A DNA stretch of 29,284 nt. Source: JAHEFX01 sp964614585 (GTDB lineage: Bacteria > Actinomycetota > Acidimicrobiia > Spongiisociales > JAENVV01). Under the pieces are notes generated by a model, which was given only the letters and a program-made list of their open reading frames with translations, was not told the DNA's origin and made no database searches. The DNA lies in NCBI GenBank assembly GCA_964614585.1, contig CAZTLW010000012.1, positions 1-29,284 on the forward strand. Reading direction: 5' to 3'. The translations under genes and the position numbers were made by a program. Shown here piece after piece: positions 7,024 through 15,236 of the stretch; position 1 is the first letter of the stretch, and each line of letters opens with the position of its first letter.

Positions 7024-9901
7024 AGTCCGAGCCCTTCACCTCGGCGATCGTCTCGAGGAGGTCCCGTCCCACCCCGAGGGCGGTGTCGACGTCCATCTCC
7101 GCCCCTTCGGCAAAACACCGCTCGGCCTCGTCGGCGCCGAGCAACTCGACGGCCTTCGTCCGCATGGCGGCAAGGCGCGGCGGACGCATGACGGCCTCCG
7201 GGTCGAACGGGGCGGCCAACGAGGCGCCGAGCAGCCGGGCCCCCTCCTCGACGGGTCCGGTGGCGAGCACGAGCTCGGCGATGGCATCGAGCGTCTGGGG
7301 TTTGGTGATCTCGGGCATCGGCATGGTCGGCATGCGATCGAGCACGGCGAGGAGCCGGCCGGCGGCGCTCGTCGTCTCGCCGAGCGCGGCTTCGCACCGG
7401 GCCACCCCTCGGGACGCGCTCGACCAGCAGTTGACGTCCCCGACCATGTCGAGCAGGCGGGCCGCCTCGGCGAGCTGGGCGATCGCCTGCGCAGGTTCTT
7501 CCCCGAGCGAGAGGAGCGTGCCGTTGAGCATGAGCGCATGGCCGTACCAGTTGGGCGAGTCGATCTCGGCGAGCATGTCGCAGGCTCGCCGACTGAACGC
7601 CAGGCCGCGCTCGCGCTCGCCGGCGACGTAGAGGGATCCGGCCCGGTCGCTGAGCGTCGCCGCCAACATGGCGACGTCTCCGACGGCGTCGAAGACGTCC
7701 AGCGCGGCCTGACCATGCTCGGCAACCCGGTCGTCGGACATCGGCAGGTACGCCGAAAGCAGCAGCTGGTTCAGCCCGTGGTCCCACGTCGACTCCCACC
7801 AGGCGGGCTCGGGATGCGCTTCGAGCAGTCGGCGCCCCTCGTGGAGGTGCTGCAGGTACTCGGGGTCGGTGGTGGCATGGCGGATGGCCGCCCCGAGCGC
7901 CAACTCCATCCGCCCGGTGGCGTTCGGGTCGCCGCGGCGGTGGGCGGCGGCAAGACCCGACCGGCCGTAGCCCACCCCGTCGGGATCGGTCAGCTCGGCG
8001 GCGTGGATGGCCAGGGTGAACCACACCTTGACCTGCCGCAGGAGATCGGTGCCCTCATCGGCGGCTTCGAGGCCCTCCACCGAGAGCTCGATCGCCTCGA
8101 CACCCATGCCCTTGTGCATCCAGTACGAGAACAGGTCGAACGCCAGGTCGAGGTGGGCGTCGATCTCCTCCGTCTCGAGGAGGGTGGCCAACGCGCTGCG
8201 GACGTTGTCGTAGTCGAGGTCGATCCGGCGCATCGTGGCGGTGATCTCGGCGGTCCGCATGCCGGGCGTCGCGTCGTGGACGAAGTCGACGTAGTGACGA
8301 GCGTGGGCGGCCCGGAACCGGATGGGCTCGGCGGTGTCGGCCAGTCGCTCCTGGGCGTACTGGCGGACCGGCTCGAGCATGCGGTAGCGGGTGCCCCCCG
8401 AACCGTCGTCCACCGTCATGACCAACGACTTGTCGACGAGCGAGTCGAGGTGGTCCAGCACTTCCCAGTCCTCCACCTCGTCGCCGGTACAGACGGCCTC
8501 GGCGGCCGCGAGGTCGAGGCCTCCGGTGAAGACGGAGAGCCGGCGGAACATCGCCTGCTCCGCAGGTTTGAGGAGGTCGTAGGACCAGTCGATGGTGGCG
8601 GCGAGCGTCCGTTGCCGGGGCAGCGCCGTCTTGGCGGACCCCGAGAGGATGCGGAAGGAATCCTCGAGGCGGTCGGCAAGCTCGGGAGCCGAGAGGCTGC
8701 GCAGGCGGGCGGCGGCGAGCTCGATGCCGAGGGGGATCCCGTCGATCCGTTGGCAGATCCTGCCAATGGCCGCCAACTCCTCGCCAGAGGGGTCGAAGTC
8801 CGGCCGCACGGCCCGCGCCCGGTCCAGGAACAGGTGGACCGCCTCCGAGTCCTCGAGCGAGTGGGTCGCATCGGCGAGCCCCAGCGACGGAACCCGCAGC
8901 TGCACCTCGCCGGGGATGCCCAGCGACTCTCGCGAGGTGGCGACCATGCGGAGCTTCGGGCAGGCATCGAGCAACTGCTTGATGGCGCCTGCGGCAGCGT
9001 CGAGCAGGTGCTCGCAGTTGTCGATGATCACCAGCAGGTCCCGCGACCACAGGTAGCGGACCACCACGTCCTCGATCGAAGCGCCCTCCCCCGCCCGGAG
9101 GCCCCAGGTGTCGGCGATCGTGGTCATGATGAAGTGGGGGTTGGTGACCGGGGCCAGCTCCACCAGCCAGGCCCCGTCCGGTTGCTCCGACGCCGCCCGT
9201 CGGGCCGCCTCGACTGCCAGCCGGGTCTTGCCGGTGCCACCCACGCCGGTGAGCACCACCAGTCGGTGGTCGGCCACGAGCGAGGCCAGCTCCTCGAGTT
9301 GCTCGGCCCGCCCCACGAACGAGGTGAGATAGTCGGGGAGGTTGTGGCGGCGGACGTCGACCGTCCTGATTGGACGGTCGACCTTCGGGAGGGCGGGATG
9401 GCGGAGCTCGAACACGTGCTCGGGCTCGGCCAGATCCTTCAGGTGGTGGGTGCCGAGGTCGTGGAGGTCGACGCCGTCGAGCTCCGACCCGGCCGTGACC
9501 GACGACAGCAGGATCTGCCCGCCGTGACCCGCCGACATGATGCGGGCGGCCCGGTTCAGCACCGGGCCGAAGTAGTCGCCGTCCCGCTCCTCGGCGGCCC
9601 CGGTGTGAATGCCCATCCGGACCCCGATCGCCGGGCCGGGCCAGTCGGCGGCGAGCAGGCGGAGCTGGATGGCCGTGGCGGCCCCCACGGCGTCGAAGGC
9701 GGACCCGAACGCCACGGCGAACGCATCCCCGGCGGTCGAGAACACATGGCCACCCCGGCCCTCGACCTCGTCGCGCATGATCCGGTCGTGGAGCTGGAGA
9801 CTGGCGGCCATCGCGTCGGCATCCGCCTCCCACAGCTTCGTCGAGCCCTCGACGTCGGTGAACAGGAACGAGACCAGACCGCTGGGGATCACCGTGACCA
9901 T
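7022..9901 (-). CDS. Class III nucleotide cyclase fused to an NB-ARC/AAA-like ATPase and helical repeats
   Basis: This 959-residue protein starts with a class III adenylate/guanylate cyclase domain (about 8-165). Visible catalytic residues are metal-binding Asp16 in FLFTDVEGST and Asp59 in STAGDAFAVAF, plus Asn116 and Arg120 in LNRAAR, so it looks active. After FVGR comes an ATPase with Walker A GVGGTGKT (219-226) and Walker B LLVIIDNCEHLL (289-300). The rest is Ala/Leu-rich helical repeat sequence of TPR type. Mycobacterial relatives with this layout often end in a LuxR-type DNA-binding domain; none is seen here. It probably makes cAMP or cGMP under control of a ligand bound by the C-terminal region. 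The ATG at 9901 fits the family start and follows a TATGGT box. Confidence 0.88.
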   Translation of the reverse strand: MVTVIPSGLVSFLFTDVEGSTKLWEADADAMAASLQLHDRIMRDEVEGRGGHVFSTAGDAFAVAFGSAFDAVGAATAIQLRLLAADWPGPAIGVRMGIHTGAAEERDGDYFGPVLNRAARIMSAGHGGQILLSSVTAGSELDGVDLHDLGTHHLKDLAEPEHVFELRHPALPKVDRPIRTVDVRRHNLPDYLTSFVGRAEQLEELASLVADHRLVVLTGVGGTGKTRLAVEAARRAASEQPDGAWLVELAPVTNPHFIMTTIADTWGLRAGEGASIEDVVVRYLWSRDLLVIIDNCEHLLDAAAGAIKQLLDACPKLRMVATSRESLGIPGEVQLRVPSLGLADATHSLEDSEAVHLFLDRARAVRPDFDPSGEELAAIGRICQRIDGIPLGIELAAARLRSLSAPELADRLEDSFRILSGSAKTALPRQRTLAATIDWSYDLLKPAEQAMFRRLSVFTGGLDLAAAEAVCTGDEVEDWEVLDHLDSLVDKSLVMTVDDGSGGTRYRMLEPVRQYAQERLADTAEPIRFRAAHARHYVDFVHDATPGMRTAEITATMRRIDLDYDNVRSALATLLETEEIDAHLDLAFDLFSYWMHKGMGVEAIELSVEGLEAADEGTDLLRQVKVWFTLAIHAAELTDPDGVGYGRSGLAAAHRRGDPNATGRMELALGAAIRHATTDPEYLQHLHEGRRLLEAHPEPAWWESTWDHGLNQLLLSAYLPMSDDRVAEHGQAALDVFDAVGDVAMLAATLSDRAGSLYVAGERERGLAFSRRACDMLAEIDSPNWYGHALMLNGTLLSLGEEPAQAIAQLAEAARLLDMVGDVNCWSSASRGVARCEAALGETTSAAGRLLAVLDRMPTMPMPEITKPQTLDAIAELVLATGPVEEGARLLGASLAAPFDPEAVMRPPRLAAMRTKAVELLGADEAERCFAEGAEMDVDTALGVGRDLLETIAEVKGSD

Positions 9902-9909
9902 GGTCGGCG

Positions 9910-9915
9910 ACCATA
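9910..9915 (-). promoter_or_regulatory. -10 element TATGGT before the cyclase gene, leaderless type
   Basis: TATGGT on the minus strand ends eight bases before the ATG at 9901, giving a likely leaderless or near-leaderless message. Confidence 0.4.
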
Positions 9916-9958
9916 CCCCCGGGGCCCCTCGGCGCCCGGAACCGTCCCGGCGCTCCGC

Positions 9959-12397
9959 TCAGCCAACCACGGCCGCGGCGCCGTTGGTCCGCTCGAAGAG
10001 CACCTCGCCCCCCGACGGGAGCTCGGCCCGGGCCCCCTTGCACTCCACGAGGACCGGACGTTTGCCGGTCACCTCCGAGGTCAGCCGCATCATCTGGCCC
10101 CACAGCTCGACATGGATCCAGCGGCGCCGGAAGTAGACCCGGAAGGCGATGCGTTCCATCTCCTCGTCGACGTTCGGCTTGAACCGGAGCACCCCATCGG
10201 CGCCGGCCTCCATGCCCGAGTAGCCGCGCACGATCATGTCGACGGTGCCGGCCATGGCCCCGAGGTGGATGCCCTCCTGGGTCGTGCCGCCCTGCACGTC
10301 GGACACGTCGGCTTCGAGGGCCTTCCGCAGCAACGGCATCGACTGCTCCCGGTTGGCCCGGGCGAACACCCAGGAGTGGACCAACTGCGAGAGCGTCGAG
10401 CCGTGGGAGGTCCGGTCGAGGTAGTAGTCGATGGTGCGGTCGAGGACCTCCTCGTCGAAGGGGACCCCCAGCCGGTCGAAGACGGTCTGGAGCTCCTCGA
10501 ACGACAGGAGGTAGAAGAGCATGAGGACGTCGGCCTGCTTGGAGGCCTTGTAGCGATTGACCGTGTCGCCCTCGGACTCGAGGATCCGGTCGAGCCGCTG
10601 GATGTCGCCGTAGCGCTCCTCGTAGCCGAGCCAGTCGAACTCCTCCAGGGCCTCGTACCCCTGGAACTGGCTGATGACCCCATCGGCGTGGGTCGGCACG
10701 TACAGCTTGTGGCTGATCTCCCGCCAGCGGGCTCGCTCGCCGTGGTCGAAGCCGGTCCCGGTCTCGACGGTCTGCCGCTGGTGCGACGGCAGCTTGTCGA
10801 CCACCCGGGGGATAGCGTCGAGCAGCCACGCCACCATCACGTTGGTGTAGGCGTTGTTGCGGAGTCCCTCGCCGTCCCAGTTCGGGTCGCCGTCGTGGAA
10901 CTCGTCGGGGCCCATCACCCCGGTGATCTCGAAACGGTCTGCGAGGCGGTCGTAGGTGGTGATGGAGGACCAGAAGAGGCCGATCTCGACCAACAGCTCG
11001 GCGCCGAACTCCGTGAGGAACTCGAGGTCGTCGGTGTATTGCAGGTATTGGATGACGTTGTAGGCGATGGCGATGTTGACGTGTCGCTGGCGATGGCTGC
11101 GGTCGGGCAGCCAGTTCCCGGACTTGGGGTTGAGGTGCACGACCTGGGTCTCCTCGCGCCCATCGGAGCCCGACTGCCACGGGAACATGGCGCCCCGGTA
11201 CCCGTGCTTCTCGGCGGCCCGGCGGGCGGCCGGCAGCCGCCGGTAGCGATACCGGATGAAGGCGGCGGCCACCTCGGGCGCCCGGCTCACGAGGAGGGGC
11301 ATGACGAACATCTCGTCCCAGAAGATGTGCCCCCGGTAGGCCTCCCCGTGGAGCCCGCGGGCGGGGATCCCGGCATCGACGTCGAAGACGTTGGGGCACG
11401 CCACCGTCATGACGTGGAAGAGGTGCAGGTTGGTGACCTTGAGGATGCGGGAGGGGCCGTCGAGGTCGACCCGGAACCGCCGCCACAGCCCGATCCAGGC
11501 GTCGCGGTGCTCGACCTCGAGGTCGATGAAGTCAGGGGCCTCGCGGAGGAGCTCGCGGACGGTGAGTGCGGGCTCGGAGACGGCGGTGTCCCTCGACGTC
11601 ACGATGGCGGCCACCTTCTCGACCCGAATGGAGGCACCCTTGGCGACGTCGAGGACCAGTTCCTCCCCCGCCGCCTCGTCCGTGTCGACCGCCCGTCGTT
11701 CGACCGACACGGGTTCGTCGTCCACCCAGACCCGGTGGCGGGCGCCGACGACGACCTCGATGCGGGACTGGTTGGTCCGCGCCCTTACCGCGAGGTGGCC
11801 CGACGGGTCACGACACACGTCGAGGACGTCGAGGTGGGAGTCGGCGAGGTCGCGGTATCGGGCCACGTTTCGGTTGCGGACGCCGGCATCGATCCGCGAG
11901 CGGATCGTGAGGCGGCCGGACCAATCCTCCGGACGGAGATTGGTCTCGAGGGCGGCGACCTCGCTGCGGGCCATCGAGACGAGGCGCCGCTGGGTCAGGG
12001 TCGTGTGGCGGCCCTCGGCGTCGACGAAGCCGACCTCGCGGACGAGGACCCCCCGGTCGACCTCCAGCGCCTGCCGGAAGGAGGTGATCTCCACCTCGTC
12101 GATCGAGAACCACGGCCCGTCCTCGATGCGGAACGTGAGCGGGAGCCAGTTGGGCAGGTTGACGAGGCTCTCGTTCTCGATCTCCCGACCCGCCTTGTGG
12201 TCGGTCAACCGGTTGTAGATGCCCGCCACGTAGGTGCCGGGATAGTGCACCTCCTCGTCGGCGTCGCACTCGGGGGCGGCGCCCCGGGTGGCGAATCGAC
12301 CGTTGCCGATCGTGCAGAGCGCCTCCCGTAGTGGCTCCTCGGCGGGGTCGTAGCTCGTGTACTCGAGGAGCAACTCGTCGGCTTCGTGGGGCTGCAT
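9959..12397 (-). CDS. Glycoside hydrolase family 65 protein (disaccharide phosphorylase)
   Basis: The 812-residue protein has the GH65 plan: an N-terminal beta-sandwich domain, an (alpha/alpha)6 barrel and a C-terminal beta domain. The general acid is Glu499 in MGPDEFH. Substrate and phosphate-site motifs include FWDEMF (359-364), KQAD (620-623), HGST (665-668) and GGTTQEGIH (703-711). Such enzymes reversibly phosphorolyse trehalose, maltose, kojibiose or related alpha-glucosides to beta-glucose 1-phosphate in the cytoplasm. It resembles the mycobacterial Rv3401 group. The beta-phosphoglucomutase that often accompanies it is not in the window. Substrate cannot be fixed from sequence alone. 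It is co-directional with the downstream cyclase gene, 57 bases away. Confidence 0.88.
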   Translation of the reverse strand: MQPHEADELLLEYTSYDPAEEPLREALCTIGNGRFATRGAAPECDADEEVHYPGTYVAGIYNRLTDHKAGREIENESLVNLPNWLPLTFRIEDGPWFSIDEVEITSFRQALEVDRGVLVREVGFVDAEGRHTTLTQRRLVSMARSEVAALETNLRPEDWSGRLTIRSRIDAGVRNRNVARYRDLADSHLDVLDVCRDPSGHLAVRARTNQSRIEVVVGARHRVWVDDEPVSVERRAVDTDEAAGEELVLDVAKGASIRVEKVAAIVTSRDTAVSEPALTVRELLREAPDFIDLEVEHRDAWIGLWRRFRVDLDGPSRILKVTNLHLFHVMTVACPNVFDVDAGIPARGLHGEAYRGHIFWDEMFVMPLLVSRAPEVAAAFIRYRYRRLPAARRAAEKHGYRGAMFPWQSGSDGREETQVVHLNPKSGNWLPDRSHRQRHVNIAIAYNVIQYLQYTDDLEFLTEFGAELLVEIGLFWSSITTYDRLADRFEITGVMGPDEFHDGDPNWDGEGLRNNAYTNVMVAWLLDAIPRVVDKLPSHQRQTVETGTGFDHGERARWREISHKLYVPTHADGVISQFQGYEALEEFDWLGYEERYGDIQRLDRILESEGDTVNRYKASKQADVLMLFYLLSFEELQTVFDRLGVPFDEEVLDRTIDYYLDRTSHGSTLSQLVHSWVFARANREQSMPLLRKALEADVSDVQGGTTQEGIHLGAMAGTVDMIVRGYSGMEAGADGVLRFKPNVDEEMERIAFRVYFRRRWIHVELWGQMMRLTSEVTGKRPVLVECKGARAELPSGGEVLFERTNGAAAVVG

Positions 12398-12495
12398 GGA
12401 ACGATCCGGGGTCGACGGCGACCCGACACCTATACCAGCCGACGGGTCCCAAGTGGTCGGAATCCCGATAGCCTCGGGGGCACGACTGGGGACAG

Positions 12496-13137
12496 ATGCA
12501 CACCGAGACCTTCATCGAGTTGGACGACGGGACCAGCCTCGGGGCGTTCATCGGGGGGAGCGGCGAGGCGGGCACGGTGGTGCTCGTTGCGCCCTACGAG
12601 GGCACCCGCCACAACCCCCGCAACCAACTCGTCGCCGACATCCTGCAACAGCGTGGTTTCCGAACCGTGCTCGCCGACCTCCTGACCGAGGCCGAGGAGG
12701 GCGAGGAGCTCTCCACGCGCGAACGGCACTTCGACGATGCCTTCCTCACCGCGCGGCTCACCGCCATCACCAACCGACTGGTGGACGAGCACGGGCTCGA
12801 GACGGTGGGCTACTTCGGGGCCAACTCCGGGGCCTGCATCGCCCTCGAGGCCGCCGCTGCCCATCCCGGCGCAGTGGGTTCGGTGGTCGTGCGCGGCTGC
12901 GGCCATCTCGACCACGTCGGCGATGCCCTCCGCAGCGTGGCCGCACCGACCCTGTTCGTCGCCGGGGAGAAGGACGGTGCGGTCGTGGAGGAGAGCCGCC
13001 GGGCGGTCGACGTCGTCGCCGGTGAGGCCGATCTGGAAGTGGTCCCCGGCGCCTCGCACCGGTTCGAGGAGGGCGGGGCGCTCGACACGGTCGGCGCCGT
13101 GGCCGCCGACTGGTTCGGCCGACACCTGGCCGGTTGA
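12496..13137 (+). CDS. Dienelactone-hydrolase-like alpha/beta hydrolase with altered nucleophile elbow
   Basis: The 213-residue product has the alpha/beta-hydrolase fold of the small DLH-like family that usually contains a GYFGASTGAA nucleophile elbow. Here the elbow reads GYFGANSGAC, so Asn110 occupies the nucleophile position and Ser111 follows it. The other two triad positions are kept: Asp160 in GEKDGAVV and His188 in GASHRFEE. It may be catalytically dead, use the shifted Ser111, or have a binding role. A TAGCCT box at 12469-12474 could be its -10 element, and GGGGAC precedes the ATG as a weak ribosome site. It is divergent from the GH65 gene. Confidence 0.82.
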   Translation: MHTETFIELDDGTSLGAFIGGSGEAGTVVLVAPYEGTRHNPRNQLVADILQQRGFRTVLADLLTEAEEGEELSTRERHFDDAFLTARLTAITNRLVDEHGLETVGYFGANSGACIALEAAAAHPGAVGSVVVRGCGHLDHVGDALRSVAAPTLFVAGEKDGAVVEESRRAVDVVAGEADLEVVPGASHRFEEGGALDTVGAVAADWFGRHLAG

Positions 13138-13330
13138 CGTCGCCTACCCGCCGACACCTGATACATTGATCGACAGCCCCACCGGGTGGAGGCCAGCGAG
13201 CCATCGCTTCCCCGGTGAACACGGGCTTCGTCTCAGCACGGTTGGACCCGCCTCGTCGGCCGAACTCTCGATCCCTGACACCGGTCGAGCGAGAGATCGC
13301 CACAGCCAACCACTTCCCAGGAGCTATCCA
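13138..13330 (+). promoter_or_regulatory. Long 5' leader of the helicase gene with a possible hairpin
   Basis: The 193 bases before the helicase ATG contain no gene. A TACATT box (13162-13167) could be a -10 element but lacks a well-spaced -35. CTCTCG (13265-13270) and CGAGAG (13290-13295) could form a small hairpin, and AGGAG seven bases before the ATG is a good ribosome site. Cold-shock RNA helicase genes often have long regulated leaders; this one is a candidate only. Confidence 0.3.
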
Positions 13331-14767
13331 ATGACCACCCCCGACTTCTCGCGTCTCGGCGTGCCCGCGCCCCTCGTCGCCGTACTCGCCCGTGAGGGCA
13401 TCACCGAACCGTTCCCGATCCAGACCGCCACGATCCCCGACGCCCTCGCCGGCCGGGACGTCTCCGGCCGGGCGCCGACCGGCTCGGGCAAGACCCTCGC
13501 CTTCGGGCTCGCCCTCATGGCGACCGTCGACCAGGCCGCCCCTCGTCGACCCGCGGCGCTCGTGCTGGCCCCGACCCGTGAACTGGCCGAGCAGATCAAG
13601 GGCGAGTTGGTGCCGCTCGGCAAGGCCATGCGCCGCTACGTGCTGGCCGTCTACGGCGGCGTCGGCTACGGCCACCAGGAGAGCTCCCTTCGTCGGGGCA
13701 CCGACGTGCTCGTCGCCACGCCCGGACGCCTCGAGGACCTGATCGAGCGGGGCTCGGTCGACCTCGGGTCCGTGACCACCGTCGTCCTCGACGAGGCCGA
13801 CCGGATGGCCGACATGGGGTTCCTCCCCGCCGTCCGCCGGATCCTCGACCAGACGGCACCCGACCGCCAGACCCTCCTCTTCTCGGCCACCCTCGACGGG
13901 GACGTCGCTGCCCTCGTCCGCGACTACCAGCGCGACCCGGTCCGCCACGAGGCCGGCTCGGTCGACTCGGCGGACGGCGCCAGTGCCGCCCGCCACCACT
14001 TCTGGCTCGTCGAGCACCCCGAGCGGGTCGGCCACACGGCCGAGGTCGTGAACGCCGCCGGCCAGACCATCGTCTTCACGCGAACGCGTCACGGCGCCGA
14101 CCGCCTCGCCAAGCAACTCGGCCGAGAGGGCGTGGCGGCCGTCGCCCTGCACGGGGGCCGCTCCCAGTCCCAGCGCAACCGGGCGATCAAGGCCTTCGCC
14201 TCGGGCGGGGCCCCGGCCCTGGTGGCGACCGACGTGGCCGCTCGCGGCATCCACGTGGACGACGTCGCCGCGGTCGTGCACTACGACCCGCCGGCCGACC
14301 ACAAGGACTACCTCCACCGGTCGGGTCGCACCGCCCGCGCCGGGGCCGGCGGCTCGGTGGTGACCCTCGTCACCCGCGACCAGCAGAACGCCGTCCGAGG
14401 CCTCCAGCGCAACCTCGGGATGTCGGCTCCCTTCGGGCGGCCCGAGCCCGGCAGCCTCGCCGAGGGCGGCCAGCGCATGGGCGACGAGAAGCCCGCCGAG
14501 AAGGCACCGACGGACACCGACAGCCAAGGCGTCTACGTGGCCAACCTCCCGTGGTCGACGACCTCGGACCAGCTCGCCGACCTCTTCGCTCCCCACGGCG
14601 AGGTCCTCGGAGCGACCATCGTCACCGACCGCCGGACCGGCCGGTCTCGCGGCTTCGGCTTCGTCGACATGGCCCCCGCCGACGCCACCACGGCGATCAC
14701 CGCCCTCCGGGGCAGCCAGATCGGCGGCCGTCCCCTGACGGTTCGCGCCGCCCGCCCGCGGCGCTGA
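13331..14767 (+). CDS. DEAD-box ATP-dependent RNA helicase with C-terminal RRM domain
   Basis: The 478-residue protein has the DEAD-box motifs in order: Q motif (GITEPFPIQTATIP), I APTGSGKT (48-55), Ia PTREL (81-85), II DEAD (154-157), III SAT (185-187), then VATDVAARGIHVDD and HRSGRTARAG in the second RecA domain. After a Pro/Ala/Glu/Lys linker, residues 400-476 form a canonical RRM with RNP2 VYVANL (401-406) and RNP1 RGFGFVDM (440-447). It should unwind structured RNA in mRNA decay, ribosome assembly or cold adaptation. DeaD/DbpA helicases carry a divergent C-terminal RRM without classic RNP motifs; this one resembles stand-alone bacterial Rbp or eukaryotic RRMs. The ATG at 13331 follows a strong AGGAG and gives the normal N terminus. 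Confidence 0.92.
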   Translation: MTTPDFSRLGVPAPLVAVLAREGITEPFPIQTATIPDALAGRDVSGRAPTGSGKTLAFGLALMATVDQAAPRRPAALVLAPTRELAEQIKGELVPLGKAMRRYVLAVYGGVGYGHQESSLRRGTDVLVATPGRLEDLIERGSVDLGSVTTVVLDEADRMADMGFLPAVRRILDQTAPDRQTLLFSATLDGDVAALVRDYQRDPVRHEAGSVDSADGASAARHHFWLVEHPERVGHTAEVVNAAGQTIVFTRTRHGADRLAKQLGREGVAAVALHGGRSQSQRNRAIKAFASGGAPALVATDVAARGIHVDDVAAVVHYDPPADHKDYLHRSGRTARAGAGGSVVTLVTRDQQNAVRGLQRNLGMSAPFGRPEPGSLAEGGQRMGDEKPAEKAPTDTDSQGVYVANLPWSTTSDQLADLFAPHGEVLGATIVTDRRTGRSRGFGFVDMAPADATTAITALRGSQIGGRPLTVRAARPRR

Positions 14768-14829
14768 GCCACCACCTCACCCACCTCACCCATCTCGGTC
14801 CCGCGACGGGACAGAAGGAGCGTGCCGTC

Positions 14830-15024
14830 ATGGCACCGATCATCAACCATTCCGCACTTCGTCGTGGCCGCGTCTACGCCGCCACGACCCGCCACCACAC
14901 CACCACCGGGGAGTTCCTCGGCCTCGAAGCGCCCTACGGCGATTTCTCGATCCTCCTGCGCCACGACGGCGTGACGACGTCGATCGAACTGGCCGACCTC
15001 ACCGACCTGCGCCCCGCCGCCTGA
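14830..15024 (+). CDS. 64-residue protein, possible Sm/Hfq-like small beta-barrel
   Basis: A strong ribosome site (AGAAGGAG) precedes the ATG at 14830, 62 bases after the helicase stop, so co-transcription is likely. I do not recognise a named family. The pattern is suggestive of an Sm fold: a basic helix-like start HSALRRGRV, then TTGEFLGLEAPYGDFSILL, which resembles the Sm1 motif of Hfq (G-x-hydrophobic, acidic residue, FxILL), and IELADLTDLRP in place of the Sm2 segment that precedes a terminal Pro in Hfq. Classical Hfq is not known from most actinomycetes. An RNA-binding role is an inference from this similarity and the helicase-RRM neighbour; other SH3-like barrels fit as well. Confidence 0.7.
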   Translation: MAPIINHSALRRGRVYAATTRHHTTTGEFLGLEAPYGDFSILLRHDGVTTSIELADLTDLRPAA

Positions 15025-15033
15025 CGCTCTCCT

Positions 15034-15193
15034 GGGAATCCCCCCGGAGGGGATGGGCACATTGGATGGAGATCCCCCGGAGGGGGGATGGGCCCCGCCG
15101 AGGAGCGTCAGCGACGAGGTGGGAGGGGGCGGTTCCAGAGAGCGGCGGAGGGCCCCAGGCCTGAGGCTCTTCGGACGCGATTCGGGTACCCCC
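15034..15193 (+). repeat. Copy C of the dispersed 3'-flanking element (hairpins lost)
   Basis: After two tandem 5' modules (15034-15057 and from 15068) reading GGAATCCCCCCGGAGGGG and GGAGATCCCCCGGAGGGG, the sequence passes directly to CCCCGCCGAGGAGCGTCAGC and GACGAGGTGGGAGGGGGC, which match copies A and B. The region holding the three hairpins is absent. Beyond that it shares a tail with copy A, CCAGAGAGCGGCG and CGGACGCGA versus CGGACACGA. It starts ten bases after the small gene's stop and has the same orientation as that gene. The remaining bases up to the convergent GAPDH stop hold nothing recognisable. Confidence 0.8.
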
Positions 15194-15236
15194 TACCCCC
15201 GGAGGTCGCCGCCCGTTCGCATCCTCCGGACGCCCC

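Noticed and set aside
8055..11486. A 1143-codon open frame on the minus strand spanning the GH65-cyclase junction
   Set aside because: It is Arg/Pro/Gly-rich, in a different frame from both well-supported genes, and has no recognisable motif.
7004..12331. A 1775-codon open frame on the plus strand opposite the cyclase and GH65 genes
   Set aside because: It is an antisense shadow: stop codons are rare in this frame because of the high GC content, the sequence is low-complexity, rich in Gly, Arg, Val and Asp, and shows no domain, while the minus strand has clear catalytic motifs.
13134..13167. TTGACG and TACATT as a helicase promoter
   Set aside because: The spacer is 22 bases, too long for a standard promoter; only the -10 is kept as a weak candidate in the leader entry.
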